A DNA stretch of 64,000 nt from Tulasnella sp. 424. Its lineage: Eukaryota > Basidiomycota > Agaricomycetes > Cantharellales > Tulasnellaceae. Below the pieces are notes generated by a model. That model ran no database searches. It was not told where the DNA came from and was given only the letters and a program-made list of their open reading frames with translations. The translations under genes were made by a program, and so were the position numbers. This document shows positions 12,736-25,449 of this stretch, in pieces. The stretch spans positions 299,513 through 363,512 of the forward strand of contig WSUB01000011.1 of NCBI GenBank assembly GCA_019633425.1, written 5' to 3'. How positions within the stretch are numbered: the stretch's first letter is position 1; every line of letters begins with the position of its first letter.

Positions 12736-13985
12736 TCACGCAGCGCCGGCATCCTCCGCCACCGCCAGCTCAGCCTTGCGCCCTTCCAACAACTTCAACG
12801 TCGTCTCTATCCCGAGCAGCACCCCTTTATCAGGTCCCTCTCCAGGCGCCAAGCGTGTGTGCGCAAAATCAATCACTTTAACGGCGTAGCCGAGGCTGAT
12901 TTTGTTCGAGGACGACGTCGACAACGAAGACGAGGTCTCCGCCGATTCCTCCTCAGCGCCTTTGCCTCCTCCGGTAACCTCCATGGGCACTTCGTTCAAA
13001 GCTCTCTCGGCCGCCGCCGGTACCGCAGCTGCGGCTTCAGTCTTCCGCTTTCCTGATACCGACGTTCCCTCGGGCACCTCCTCGGTAGCCGACAAGGACA
13101 CCTTCAAAGCTTCCTCATCACCATCCCAAACTATCAACAAGCTCCCTCCAACCATCCGCATTTCAACTTTCTCGAAGATCTCCTTGATCTCTTGGACCTC
13201 GCCGATAATCCCGTCGATTACGGCAAGCAACAGCCTCCGGTCCTTCACAGCAGTCGAAGGAAAGAATTTGACCATTCCTTCCGGCAACTGAGACACTGTA
13301 ATAGGTTTGCCCCAGGATTTGGGAGTTTGCTCGTATTCGTTATTCGAAGGATTCCAGACCTAATTTCGGCAACAGACACACCGCATTGTCAGACAACGAA
13401 CAAGAGACCAATCCCAGAAAAAATAAGCATGCTGACCTTGAACCCAGTAAGCCTCACCCCACTCTCCAGACTTGTGGTCTTTCGTGCGGTTTCAATCATT
13501 CTTGTTTTTTTGGTTTCATCCGCATCTTCGTCATACAACGCCGTTCCCAGCTTGATATCCAAGATGTTCGGCTTCTTGAACTCATACGCGACGTTGCGCA
13601 ACACGATGCTCTGTAAGCACAATCAATAAAAGGAGTTCCCGAAGTAAGCCTCGGAAATGTGTATGGGGTTGCATCGTGCAGTGGCTTGGTTAAAGCAAAA
13701 AGACTCATCTTTGCCCGAGGCGATCTCCTGCAAGACCTCATGTCCCACTTCAACACCTTCGGTCACTCCCGTAAGCCTCATCTGCCCCATGTACTCGGGA
13801 ACATAATCCTTCAGTGGCGCCAAATCTTCGTGTGTACCCAAAAGAGCGTAAAAAGCCCGTTCTTTCGGTAAACTGTCCTTGATAATCATGGATCCGTCTT
13901 CGACCGTCATTACACCTGCGTGTCCCCCGACTTGCCCATCGAAAGGAATCGTCTTGCCCGATATTCCCTGGATAGACGTAGACAT
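12736..13985 (-). CDS. Inositol polyphosphate multikinase (Arg82/IPK2 family)
   Basis: Complement of 12736-13359, 13437-13608, 13705-13985; 358 residues. The exon 1/2 junction is the least certain: a GTCTTT donor fits phase. It carries the family signature PNILDIKLG (PxxxDxKxG, inositol-phosphate binding), then GVRLTGFKVW, SLLIVWDGD and the C-terminal VKVIDFAHTRLAPGEGPDKGVLLGIETT, which supplies the metal/ATP-binding IDF motif. A Ser/Ala-rich insertion (about residues 265-310) separates the last two, as in many fungal members. The enzyme phosphorylates Ins(1,4,5)P3 to IP4/IP5; in yeast it also stabilises the ArgR-Mcm1 transcription complex in the nucleus. Confidence 0.9.
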
Positions 13986-16900
13986 GATTTGGTTTTTTTG
14001 GTTTGGAGTGGCGTAAGGTGCGCTCCGAATGCGGTTATAATAGATGCACCGAGGGTCGAGTTAATGCTACGCCTCTATGTGGAGTGAACCTTTCGGATGA
14101 TAACGAGAACGGGTAGGTTGGAATGTGTGAGAGAGGCAACCTAATAACTTCGATGACCCGCATGCGACAAAGAGCATGGAGTGGAGGGAGAAGGTCAACT
14201 ATCAGAAGCTCACTGGCAATGTCGGCGAGCCCTACTCTCACCCTTTCGGAAGAAGTTAACTTTAGGAACCCTTTGTGGATCCGGGAGACGGATTCACCGA
14301 GCAATTTAGCACTTTATACTATGTCTATGACCCAAAGAAAAGATTTACCTTTCAAAGCTCGACGTGAATAGTGAAAAGGGGGGTGGTCGAAAGGATGCTC
14401 TTGGCCAATGACTTCGGTGGGGGCAGTGCAAGGTCTTCTCCGGAGTACACTCTAACATTGCGTAATCTATTTGTCTACGTATTTTCATGCCTGCGAGTAA
14501 AATTCCATCGATACTCCGCCGGCTTGGCGTCCGCGCCGGCGGCGGCTCTCCTCCAACCAAACTCGAATCCCGAGTACGTCAACGCGGCGAGGGCATTAAT
14601 CGACCGACCGACTTCTCCTGCGCCATCGAGTACTACCTGCCGGCAATCGGGCATCTATTTCTCTGTCCCCTTCCCCTCACCTTGGATCTCTGAAATGATC
14701 TGCCGCCGTTCCTCAAGCTGCGAAGGGGGGTGTAGATGGAGTCCCGGTAAGCGGGCCCGAGATTCCGGTCCTCAGGGCGTATCACCCCCGCGCCTTAATT
14801 CCAAGAATTATCTTGACTTTCCTCTTCGCGTGCGAGATCGTTATCGCAATTATAAGTTTTATAATTAAGTACCCTCTCGTAACGTCCCCGCTTGGGGTCG
14901 GTGTATATATTGCATGAAAAAGATCGATCGACATGTGCATTCCTCGCTCTAGGCTCGCGAGGAAAATGGGAGCTTTTTCCTGGGACGAAAGTTGCCTTAT
15001 ATAGACGGGGGGATTCATTCGGGAAGTCCTTCTATTACACTGCCTCAGTTTCAAAAGTCTATTCAATAAAAGGGAAAAAGGAGGAGAGGAAGCGAGAAGC
15101 GAACTTACTGGATGAGCTTCGGAGTAATCGGTCCCTCTCTAACAAATCGTAAGAAATTCACGTCTGAAGGGAACTCGGGTTCTGTTATTGGATGATCGGC
15201 TGGTCGAGTTCATGATGCCCATGCCGGAGAGAGGGCAACGCAAGGATCGAGAGTCGCAATTCCCAAGGGTGGGTATTATTATGGTGACCACGACCACGAC
15301 CACGGAGAGGGACGGGATGGGTTGGGCGGAACGATTTAACCGGACTTCCGCGTGAAGTTTGAACGAAGCTTCGAGGGAGCGGCGGAAGTAGCATGCGTTT
15401 CGACTACATTCCGTTGCTGTCTTCTGTGCTCGTTATAGCACTATGTAGCGTGTTAGTCTAGTGGCACAAGTTTGTAGAGGATGTTCCCTATGTGGATGTC
15501 GGACATACACACCGACGGGAAACTCGTCGTTCCCTCAGCTTCGCCAATACGACGTATTCGATCGAACGGCTGACCATCGGCTGAAACGTGGCGCGGCCTA
15601 ATTATCTTGTTGCGCCGCTGACTTGGGTGGGGCCCACGGCAGCTCTACAACTGCTGGGAGGCAGCGCTCCTGCTCTCCTCCTTCTGGGCATTGCGTTCCA
15701 ACTCCAACCTCCCATGGATCGAGCATTCGAACGTGCCTCCTTTTCGTCTTCTCTTTTCCCCTCTAAATCGGGGGTTCGAGCCGAGAGCTTCTCTTTTGTT
15801 CCTTCAGGCGAGGCACTCGTTCCGTCGTCGGCACGCGCAAGAGCACTGGCGAGCTGTGTCGTTTCTCGGCCGCCTCCTCGTCACCAAAATGGAGTTATTC
15901 GAGCTGTTTTTCTTCTCGGTTGATTGTACCCTGGCTCTCTCCAACAATGTCTCTCCGCTGCATCAAGGGACTCCACGGTACCGATTCGGCCAAGACCTCA
16001 AGTCCAACACCCAGGAAAGCGACCGCCCCTTCTTGATTAGCCCGGGAGCCTCAATAAGCTTTTTTACCCACATTTGCACTTTGAAGAACATATAGAAGTG
16101 ATAGGGAATGATCTCGTTGATTATCGGCTAGCTTGGTCGACGTCATGGGACACCAGAATCAGCCAATCCTCACATCGTTTGATTTGGAACCCTCCAACAT
16201 CCTTCTACCGCGCACGCCAAGATCTCATCAGTATTATCGTATGGGCTACCTTGTAAAGGGATCGATCGTAAAGATCTCCCAACACGTTTCCACCTCAAAA
16301 TCCCCGTCGTCACTCCTTGATCTCTCTCCTAACTCAGCCGGTCCCGCTGCTACACATCTGGCTAGGTTTGATGTCGGATCATAGGAGCCACTAGGTTACC
16401 GATATATCCAGTAGTTTTACGTCTTCAAGGCGTCGGCGAAATTCCAACCGACCACTTAGGCGAAGGGAACCGACCCGCCGGTCGTCCGACTCGAATATAT
16501 TTGCCCCTTTTCTGAATTTTATTCCCTTACGCTTCGAGAGGAGTTCAAACGAAATAGGCTGGTGTGACACGCGTGGCTAATGTTCTGGGAGCCCGCTCGA
16601 TCTCGTTTTTGCTTCCAGCGCAACCGACACACAGGCGTCAGGGACATCGGGAACGCTCAGGTAGGAAGAAGACTCCCGGTCGTTGCCGACTTGATACGTA
16701 CCTGGTATGCTGATCTGTGGGGCATTAGAGCGACCGTGAAACCCGATGCAAAGTGTTCTGGAATGGAATTGAGAGGCGAGCTTACTCTGTAACGGCGGGC
16801 GAGCAGCTTGACGGAGGCCATGGCACCGCCTATCCTTCCTACGGCGCAGTTTGGCAGCAAAACTCAAACAATTGACGAGAGTCTCATGCGCTAAGCCCAT

Positions 16901-17208
16901 ATCGAACGTGAAACATCCCAGGCTATTTCCGCTTCTCCCTTCAACCCTTCGAGCGCTCTTCCACACGCTGCAGATCTTGCCCGGTATTGCACCCAAACTG
17001 CGGGCGTTCATTCGTACCAGAGTTGTGACTTGAGCGCCGTTGTCCGTTGAATTGCCTCGGTCGATTGCGTGCGGTCAATGTGTCTGAGCGAAAAGCGTCG
17101 AATGGGTGCAGATAACCGCGAGGCCAGGCGCTCAGCACAGCCACTCGGTATCTTTCCACACCACTTGATCTCTATCCACCCCCGAGAGACCTTATTCAAC
17201 CAATTACA
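13986..17208. other. Gene-poor region, no supported gene
   Basis: More than 3 kb without a frame I can defend. Frames such as 15588-15923 (+) and 16577-17011 (-) look like random Ser/Arg/Pro-rich translation. A short minus-strand start near 16822 (MASVKLLARRYR) resembles a mitochondrial presequence but cannot be extended with reasonable introns. Local AT-rich patches occur near 14820-14870. A low-expression or non-coding RNA gene cannot be excluded. Confidence 0.45.
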
Positions 17209-19860
17209 ATGGAATCCCCAACCCAAACGGTCATCACTCAAGATGGTGTTGTTCTAGACCAAGCAGTGGTCGTGAGTCCGAATCTATTCAAGGGTCCCCG
17301 ACTAAGTCATTGTGGCTTGATTATTAACGCACGTGTTCAGGACGAAAAACTTGAATCGTTTGCACCTTTTTTCATCCCTGAAAGCAGGCTACTGTTTGGA
17401 AGAGCCAAGTCACTCGGGCAAGGAGGGTTTGGCTTAGTGAAGAAGGCAACACTCTTGCCCGCCGAAGGCCCACCCGCGGCTCTGACCACCGTTGCGGTGA
17501 AGATCCTCAAGGCCGATGATTGGAACGTCCCCCCTGTTCGCGTGGCATATGTATGTTGACAAACATCAGCACTCAATGTTAAGTCCTGACCGCTCACTTT
17601 CGGTCCCCCCAAGCGAGTCGCCAGGGAGATGCTCGTGTGGTCAGCTTGCAGCCATGACCACATACTCAAGTTTATTGGTCACTCCCTCACCGAGGATCGT
17701 ACAATAGCCTATCTCGTTTCGCCGTTCATGAAAAATGGTAATATCCAACATTACTTGTCAAAACGCAAAATCAACTTGCCGCAAAGACTCGAATTCGTAC
17801 GTTGCGTCACTGTCGATTTATATACGCCTTCCTGCTAAAACCTGAGCCTACATCTCAGGTCCGAGACACTCTCAGAGGGTTGGAATACTTACATTCTCTG
17901 ACGCCCCCTATCGTACATGGTGACTTGAAATCGGTACGCAACGCTTCAGCTCTTGTCTCGTTTCGAAACGTCAAGCTATCCGCAATCCGATTGTTGCCGT
18001 CGGATTCCGGATATTTTCCTTCATACGTCTATGACTCGTTTTCACTCATTTCGTGCCAAATATTTTGGTCTCCTGCGCAAATTCATCCTTATAAAAGCTA
18101 AACGTACTGGTCAACGACAACCTCAGAGCCGTCCTCTGCGATTTTGGGCTGTCGGCTACGATGGAAGGTCGCAAGGCGGAATTGAATACTGCCATCAACT
18201 TCAAGGGTTCCCCAAGATGGTGCAGCCCCGAAGCACTATTGGAAACTGGCAAAACCTTGAAGAGCGATATTTGGAGCTGGGGTTGCCTAGCGCTTGAGGT
18301 GCGTTTTGGGAAACCGCTAGCACCAATCGCGATTGGAGCAAGTTAAAGAGTCAGCATGAACTACCCTAGATAATGACCGGGAAACCACCGTACAATGATA
18401 TCAAGAACGAGATGAATTTGGTACGTCGCATCTGTGGACCTGTGGGGACACGCACAAAGCCAGAGCCGGGCCTTTTATCAAGCTTCCCAAGTGAGCTCCT
18501 CGGCCTCCTCTGGAGATGCTGGGAATATAATCCGGAGAGAAGGCCAGATGTCTCCACGTGCATGAGCATCGACCGTTCCATTCAAATCCAAGCCAAGGGG
18601 GCGCCGGAATGGGTAAGTGCGGTTGAATGGACTTGAGCAAGCCCTAGAGATATTGATTCAGCAGACGTTTTGAAGGATACAAGGTGGATGGACGAATGGA
18701 TCATGAAATTCATTCCGGAATTCGAAATCGCGGCTGGAGAATGCATATATATTGCTGCGAGGGATCCGAATATGGCCCGGAACTTGTGTTGCGTCGCGTC
18801 TTTGTCAACGGCTGAGCTAGAGCTTGATTTTAGAGAGGCGGCGGTGCGTACAGAAGCCGCTGTTTAAGCAGGAGAATTCATGCTGAGCTGGCACCTGTTT
18901 GCCGACTAATTTTATCAGTACTTGCTTGACCTTGATAGAGGCGGCAAAAGGCTCTCTCGGGCAGCCACCGACTATTTCTTCCTACGAAAAGCCGTCATCA
19001 AAAGCGAGCTACTACGCCGAGCCCAACCGGTCACGCGGGTAGCATCCAAACGTAGACAAGATCCCGTCTCCCAGATCCTTCATATCTTCACCCTTCTTCG
19101 AGGTCGCGCAACTCTCACTCGCGTTCGGCTCGGAGAATGTCTCCGAGAGCTTCACAGCCTTCTAAAAACCGTGATCGTTCCGTTGGACCCGAAGAATGAC
19201 CAGCTCGCCTCGAACCTATCAGCTTTTGAACCACTCGTTCGACATTATCCAGACGATTCTCATGACCCGGAGACGACGAACTTCTTGATGGACGTATACT
19301 ACGGTCATCACAACCGACTAGGTAACTACCGCCTCGGCTTCGACGTGGCGCTGCAGGCCGCGCAGCGGTACCGACATCTTTCGGAAGGCGACCGGAACCA
19401 GACCCAAAACCTTTTACCTCGCCTCGCTAACGCATTGGACAAAGCGGTCGATTGCGCCGAATTCATCCACGAAGACGAAACCGCTCGACCTCTTCTGCAG
19501 GAAGCGATCAAGGTCCACCGGAAGCTCGTGTACGTCAACCCACAGGGGAAACAAGTTCAAATTCCGGAGACCAAGGTTCTCCTTGCGCGAACGCTCGTTC
19601 GCTACCACCGCGTCGTGTACCGCTTGGAAAAGGAGCTGGCAGTGCATTGGAAAAAAGATGCCATGGATGCGCTGCGGGAAGCTATCGAGATCTACGATAC
19701 GGCGAGATCTTTTGGTCAAAGCGGGCGTGCAAAGTACGGCGAGGAGTTGAAAGCCGCGTTGATGGATCTGCTGGCAATGGCGAGGAGAAGAGAGAATAAG
19801 CAAGAAGTGGCGGAAGCGGAAGCGAGGTTAAGACGATTGCACGATGAGGAGCAAGACTAA
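17209..19860 (+). CDS. Protein kinase (TKL/HGDLKS type) with helical-repeat C-terminus, paralog A
   Basis: Exons 17209-17271, 17341-17550, 17614-17796, 17859-17933, 18098-18298, 18370-18612, 18676-18843, 18919-19860; 694 residues, every junction at phase 0. Kinase landmarks: glycine loop LGQGGFGLV (about 46-54), VAVK lysine (about 75), catalytic loop HGDLKS-LN (Arg of HRD replaced by Gly, Asp and Asn kept), DFG, and GSPRWCSPE in place of APE. So the fold looks catalytically competent. A conserved ~370-residue C-terminal region has repeated helical pairs (YRLGFDVALQAAQRY, DALREAIEIYDTARSFG) resembling TPR-like repeats. HGDLK kinases of this kind are abundant in Agaricomycetes; targets are unknown. 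Paralog B follows directly. Confidence 0.8.
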
Positions 19861-20650
19861 CAGGGAAAGCTCATGTGGGGCTTTAAGACGACTGTTTTGG
19901 AGCCGTTCAGTCGAGCATACCCCTGCACGAGTACCTAGGCTAGTCGAAGCCCCAGAGTCGCTAGTTGACCGATGTTGAATTGAACGCCATTCCTCTAATT
20001 TTATTTCTGTTCCTTTGATATACCTGCGTCGGTCTGAACTGCGGAAGCCAGGACGACCGTGGGAGAGCTCGGTTTCTACTCTCACCTCACTTCGCTCACC
20101 TTACCACATCAAAGCGTCCAAAATGGCCATTTTTTAATCTCACATATATAGGGGAGCCAAATGACTAGCTTTGTTGTCCTCGGGAACTCGTTACTACCAT
20201 CATCGTCGGTCCACCTCGATCGGAGAGGACGTGCGCCAGGAATTCTATATTAGACCCAAGTTTACTCAGCACGCTCACTCCTAATTCTAATGATAGGATA
20301 GACCAACTGTCTCTTGGTCAGGTTTCTTTTTTTTGGTATCGTGCCAACTTGAAGTTCCCAACATATCGAGCTGGACCCCGACCCAACAATACGCTCCTGC
20401 GGACGTCAAGTTGACTCTTTTATACACATTAGTTACATAGAAGACTAAATAAACGCTTAATTTGGGCGGGTTGTAGGGGTAAAGTAAGCAAATTGAAAGG
20501 CCGAGAGTCGAAATCGAACTCTTCCACGGTCATTCCGGCTTCCGCACTGAGCCTAGCTTCGAATTGTCCAGCACAGCCACTCCGCGTGTTGGCATATACC
20601 TCCACCTACTACCCCCAAAAGGCCTTATTCCCTTGATTCCTTCAATCACT
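19861..20650. other. Intergenic region between the tandem kinases
   Basis: About 790 bp without a gene. The last ~80 bp before kinase B resembles the stretch before kinase A: both have 'agcacagccactc' followed by a C-rich leader. This indicates that promoter sequence was duplicated with the gene. Confidence 0.5.
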
Positions 20651-23260
20651 ATGAGATCCACAAGTCAGACGATCACTACTAAAGACGGCGTAGTTCTAGA
20701 TCCAGCAGTTGTCGTGAGTCCGGTTCCGTTTGAGGGACGATCAGTCATCGCTAATTGATTACTAATTCATGCAAACAGGAAGAAAAATTTGAAGCGTTTG
20801 CACCTTTTTGCATCCCTGAAAGCAGGCTAGAGTTTGAAAAAACCAAGTCACTCGGAAAAGGAGGGTTTGGCTTAGTGAAGAAGGCAACACTCTTGCCGGC
20901 CGATGGCTCGCCTGAGGGTTCGACCACCGTTGCGGTGAAGATCCTCAAGGCCGATGATTGGAACCTTCCCCCCGTACGAGTGGCATACGTAAGTTGCCAA
21001 ATACTGGTACCTAAATTTGAGTCATGACCGCCCGCGTTCCATCCCCAAAAGCGAGTTGCCAGAGAAATGCTCGTGTGGTTGGCGTGCGACCATGAACACA
21101 TAATCAAGTTCATTGGTTACTCCCGCACTGAGGATGACACAAAAATCTATCTCATCTCGCCGTTCATAAAAAACGGAAACATACAACACTATTTGTCAAA
21201 CAACAAAGTAACCTTGCAGCAGAGACTCGAATTTGTACGTTGCGTCACTGTTGAGGTTGAATATGCCCTGTCCTGAGACCCGCGCGTGCATTCCAGGTGC
21301 GAGACACGCTTAGAGGGCTACAATACTTACACTCTCGAAAGCCGCCCATCGTACACGGAGACTTGAAATCGGTAAGCAACGCTTCGGCTCTCGTCTATTT
21401 CGAAACACCAAGTTATCCGCAACCCGACTGTAGCAGTCGGATTCCGGATGTTTGTTTCATTTATCCATGCGACACCTCACTCATTTCGCGCCAAATATTT
21501 GGTCCTTGACGCAACTCCGTCTCTATGAAAGCTGAATGTCCTGGTCAACGATGACCTCAGGGCCATCCTGTGCGACTTTGGACTGTCGACTACAATGGAA
21601 GAAGGTCGCAGGACGGAATTGACTACTGCCATCGGCTTCAAGGGGTCTCCAAGATGGTGCAGTCCTGAAGCACTGCTGGAAAACAGTAAAACCTTGAAAA
21701 GCGACATTTGGAGTTGGGGCTGCTTGGTGCTTGAGGTACGTCCGAGAAGCTACCAGGACAAGTTTCGGCTGAAGCGAGCGTTAAACTTGTTGTTTTCTTT
21801 CTGTTTACCGTAGATAATGACTGGGAAAAGACCGTTCGATCATATTAAGAACGAGAACAATATAGTGGTGCAAATCGGTGGAAAGCGTAGGAAGCCGGAG
21901 CCGAACCCCTTATCAAACTTCCCAAGTAGCCTCCTCGGCCTCCTTTGGCGATGCTGGGAATATCGTCCGGAGAGCAGGCCAGATATATTCGCGTGCGCCT
22001 GCATCGATCTTTCCCAGGTCAAGGGCGCACCAGAATGGGTGAGTCTGATTGAGTAAGACGGAGCTGGGCTTAGGAGACGCTGACGCGGCCAAAATTTGGT
22101 AGGATACAAGGTGGCTTGACGAGTGGATTATGAAATTCATTCCGGAATTCGAAACCGCACTGGGAGAGTGCATATATCGTGCCGGGAGGGATCCGAATAT
22201 GGCCCGGAACCTGTGTGGGATCATATCCTTGTCAAGGGTCGAGCTACAGCGTGATCTCAAAGAGATGGAGGTACGCCACAGGAGCCAGAACTCATGCCGA
22301 GTCGGCACAGGTTTACTCACCTACGCTTGTCAGTCGCTGCTCAATCCTAATAGAGGGGGCAAGAGGCTCCCGCGGGCGACCACCGACTACTTGTTCCTCC
22401 GAAAAACCACAATCAAAAGCGAGTTTCTACGCCAGGCCAAACGGGCCACTCAAACAGCGTTCAAGCGGTCCAGGCAAGATCCAGTCTTTCAAATCCTTCA
22501 GATCTTCGCCTTTCTTCGTGGGCCCATAAGTTTCACCCGCGCTCAGGTTGGAGAACAGCTCCGAGAGCTTCACAGGCTTTTGGCGACGGTGATAGCTCCT
22601 TTGGACCCAGGAAACGACCAACTCGCCGCGAACCTATCATCCTTCGGGCTCCTCGTTCGACATTATCCAGACGAACTGCATGACTCGGAGGTGGTCGATT
22701 ACCTGATGGACGTATACTACGGCTATCACCTTCGAAGGGGTAATTATCGCCTCTGCCTCGATGTGGCGTTGCGGGCGGCGCAGCGGTACCGGGAGTTCTC
22801 GGAGCCGAGACTTCTACCCCGCCTTGCTGGCGCGTTGGACAAAGCGGCCACTTGCGCCGAGTCCCTTCATGAAGACGAAACCGCCCGACCACTTTTGCAG
22901 GAAGCAATTGGGGTGTACAAGAAGCTCGTCGACGTCGATCCAAAGGGGAAACAAGTTCAAATCCACCAGTTCAAAGTCCTCCTCGCGCGAACGCTGGTTC
23001 GCTATTGCCATGTCGTATGTCGTTTAAGACCGGAGCTGGCAGCTCACTGGACAAAGGACGCCCTGGATGCGTTGCGAGAAGCTATCAAAATCTACAGCAC
23101 GGCGAGAACGTTCGGTCAAAGTGGGCCGGCAAAGTACAGCGAGGAGTTGGAGGATGCCTTGTTGGATTTGGTGATAATGGCGAGGAGGAAGGGGGATAGA
23201 GAAGAAGCGGCGGAAGCAGAGGCGAGGTTAAGACGATTGCGTGAGGAGGAGCACGTCTGA
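20651..23260 (+). CDS. Protein kinase (TKL/HGDLKS type) with helical-repeat C-terminus, paralog B
   Basis: Exons 20651-20713, 20779-20988, 21052-21234, 21297-21371, 21532-21735, 21814-22038, 22103-22270, 22334-23260; 684 residues. Exons 1-4 and 7 have exactly the lengths of the kinase A exons, so this is a direct tandem duplicate. It keeps LGKGGFGLV, VAVK, HGDLKS-LN, DFG and GSPRWCSPE, so it also appears competent. It differs by one extra residue after DFG (TMEEGRR), a shorter loop in exon 6 (KRRKPEPN) and scattered C-terminal changes, while the C-terminal helices (LDALREAIKIYSTARTFG) remain aligned. No stop or frameshift was found, so both copies look functional. Substrate unknown. Confidence 0.8.
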
Positions 23261-23365
23261 TCGGGAGAGCTCGGTTGGAATTTTAAGCAGGAAGATGGTT
23301 TTCCTAGAGCAGTGCAGCCGAGCATACGAGCCAGTCGTGAACCTAAAAAAAGTCCAAATTTGACA

Positions 23366-23570
23366 AGTGTCCGGGAATATGTATAGCATTAGGGTATAGT
23401 ATATATGCAATCGAATCACGAGTCCTCATGCCCTTTAAAATCTGATGGGAAGCAACAACGAAAAGCCTATCGACTCGAACTGCTGGCACGTTGGAAGGTG
23501 GCAGAGGCCAATCTGGATTCTGCAGTCGTTAGAACCGGAGTAGAGAATTAAATAAAAGAACAAAACGAGG
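23366..23570. repeat. Dispersed short repeat, copy 1
   Basis: It shares 'tatgtatagcatta' and 'tatagtatatatgcaatcga', then 'gctggcacgtt', 'aggtggcagag' and 'ctgcagtcgtt' in order with copies at 23683, 28083 and 28253. All are in the same orientation. This copy is diverged in its middle. No coding capacity or inverted termini. Confidence 0.7.
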
Positions 23571-23682
23571 GTTTCATAAGAGCGTGGTTAGTTGTAGAAA
23601 CGTGACTGTCTTAGAGCTGCATAATAGAGCATCTAGTATACGATCTTGCCACGCCAGTGAAGACAGCATGAGGACACCTGGC

Positions 23683-23905
23683 CGATGTCCATGGGTATGT
23701 ATAGCATTATGATATAGTATATATGCAATCGAGAACTCCAAAGAAATCACAAGTCCTCGCGTCTTGTAGAATCCCATGAAAACACAGAAAAACAAAGAAG
23801 CCGCCTATCGACCGCTGGCACGTTAAGGAAAGGTGGCAGAGATCGATCTGCAGTCGTTCTCAGAACCGGAGCATAGAAATAAAATAAAATAAAACGAAAA
23901 GCGGG
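23683..23905. repeat. Dispersed short repeat, copy 2
   Basis: It runs from 'ggccgatgtccatgggtatg' to the A-rich 'aaataaaataaaataaaac' end. It is nearly identical to copy 4, including the blocks 'aaagaaatcacaagtcct', 'gtagaatcccatgaaaa' and 'ggcagagatcgatctgcag'. The A-rich 3' end could fit a SINE-like element, but no Pol III promoter boxes were recognised. Confidence 0.75.
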
Positions 23906-24209
23906 TCAACATCAGGCAAATATAGCAATTTAGTGACGGTTATGTGACGGCTACGTGAGTCGCGTTGGTCTGACTGCTGCCTTTGGAAGGTGGGGCCGGG
24001 GTCGGGGCGACTAAGGGGGTGCAAACCATTATGCAAACCACTCTAGTCCGAGATGACCTCGGAGGTCTACAAAGGAACTTGATGACATAGACATAGCCAA
24101 CGATCGAGCGCAGCTGGGAACCTAAGTAAGTCTGCCCTCGAGCATCGAGCAGGGTTTCTCGTCTAGCCACAAACCTCCCAGGATTACTTTTCCCAAGGCC
24201 CCTGATCAG
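23906..24209. other. Intergenic, nothing recognised
   Basis: About 300 bp between repeat copy 2 and the mosaic duplication. No gene or repeat was recognised. Confidence 0.4.
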
Positions 24210-24790
24210 AGAATGGACCGCTCCGAGACGTCCGCAGCAAACCCTTTTAGATTTTGCTTCCTTGTCTCATCAAACGAGAGGGAAGCGGCGGCAATGTGTG
24301 TGCAAGGAGCCTATTTACGCAATCTGCGGTGCCCACTTCGCCGCAGACCTTTACGTTTTTCTTGTATTAGAACTGCATTCGGGGATAAGGAGGAGCGACC
24401 ACGCGAGATTAGCGGCGTTAGGCTTGTTCGGGCGACGAACAATGTCGGTTGGAGCGCTGCTGGACGCGACGCCCGCTCATACCACGCCCGACGGTTTGCT
24501 CGTCGTGTCTATCGACTGGTATGTGATTTTCGCGGAGTCACTTTTCGTGAATTTCCAACGATCCGAACTGCCGGAACAAAGGAGATAAGGGTGCCACTTC
24601 GGATTAGAGCGGTGTTTCACGGAGCAACCCCAAAACCACGAAGCAGCCGCTTGCGTCACTTTGAAACCTACCAAAAGCGTTGCACAGGCACGTGAGGAGC
24701 GGGCTGTAAAATAGGTTTTCTTCCCACGAGCGGCGTCTTCAAATTTCTGCTCCCTCTGACCTATCCGAGCCGCGAAGCGAAGCTCAAAAA
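24210..24790 (+). repeat. Rearranged copy of the region upstream of the DNA methyltransferase gene
   Basis: Two blocks match the 43.3-44.15 kb region. The first, 24240-24370 (with 'cacttcgccgcagacct'), matches 43995-44140 in the same orientation. The second, about 24375-24790 (with 'cacgcgagattagcggcg' and 'gtcgtgtctatcgac'), matches 43985-43490 in the opposite orientation. Overlapping frames are not coding-like. It continues without a break into the methyltransferase relic. Confidence 0.75.
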
Positions 24791-25345
24791 TGGGATCAAG
24801 CCTGGCAGCCTAGAACAAGTACCGGAAGAGAGGGAAATCAAATGCTAGAAACCCCAGCTTCGACGGAACCAACCAGGTCTGGAAAGTTCCACCACGTTCA
24901 TCGGTCGGGCGAAAGGTCTAACGCCGGCTCACTTGTTCGCTACGTTAAGATTTCGACGTTCTTAGAAAGAGCAAGTGGCCTCCTATTCAAATTCTGCTCT
25001 CGGCAGTGCTCTGTGTCTGTGCCTCTCGCATCATGGGGGATCGCGCGCTCCCCACGAGCTGGGAGCTTGGCAAAGCTTACTTTGGGCGGCACATACATAT
25101 ATCCATCGACACAGAATCAGCGCCATCGGGGCACGAATAACCTTTCCCCATTTCGCCCGCAGTAGTTGCGCCGCACTCCGAGCTTTACTCAATCGTGTCT
25201 GACACTCAGTGAACATGTGCTGAGCGAACTATCATTTCCAGCGCGTCCTCCTGCAGCGTACTCTGTACCCCAGAACTGCTGCAACAAAACCGGCGAGATC
25301 GTCAGGATTTCATTCGGGACTCGAAATACTTGCTGCGAGAACACC
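24785..25345 (+). pseudogene. Pseudogene: 5' fragment of the DNMT1-like methyltransferase gene
   Basis: It corresponds to exons 1-3 and introns 1-2 of the methyltransferase gene at 43486-42900, on the opposite strand. Visible matches are 'atgggatcaagcctgg', 'ccaccacgttcatcggtcgg', the intron stretch 'ggtctaacgccggctcact', 'ctctcggcagtgctctgtg', 'gagctgggagcttggcaaag' and 'cgagatcgtcaggatttcattcgg'. The first codons are missing, about 50 bp of exon 1 is deleted and small indels shift the frame, so it cannot encode the N-terminus. Introns are retained, so it arose by DNA duplication rather than retroposition. It stops inside exon 3. Confidence 0.75.
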
Positions 25346-25449
25346 CATAGACTCGAACAGAGCTAAACGGGCTGACAAGCCCTGTCCATTCACGGGATGT
25401 ATTTATTCCGCTGATAATGGTCGTCGCGTGGAGATGGGAACTCTAGGGC

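Noticed and set aside
15588..16384. Run of overlapping plus-strand ORFs of 83-134 codons
   Set aside because: The frames compete with each other, have random-type Ser/Arg/Pro composition and no usable splice pattern.
16577..17011. Minus-strand ORF containing MASVKLLARRYR, which resembles a mitochondrial presequence
   Set aside because: The only available introns would be under 30 bp and the downstream peptide is not recognisable.
20460..20560. tRNA-like arm ('gagtcgaaatcgaactc') upstream of kinase B
   Set aside because: No matching acceptor stem, D-arm or anticodon loop could be paired around it.
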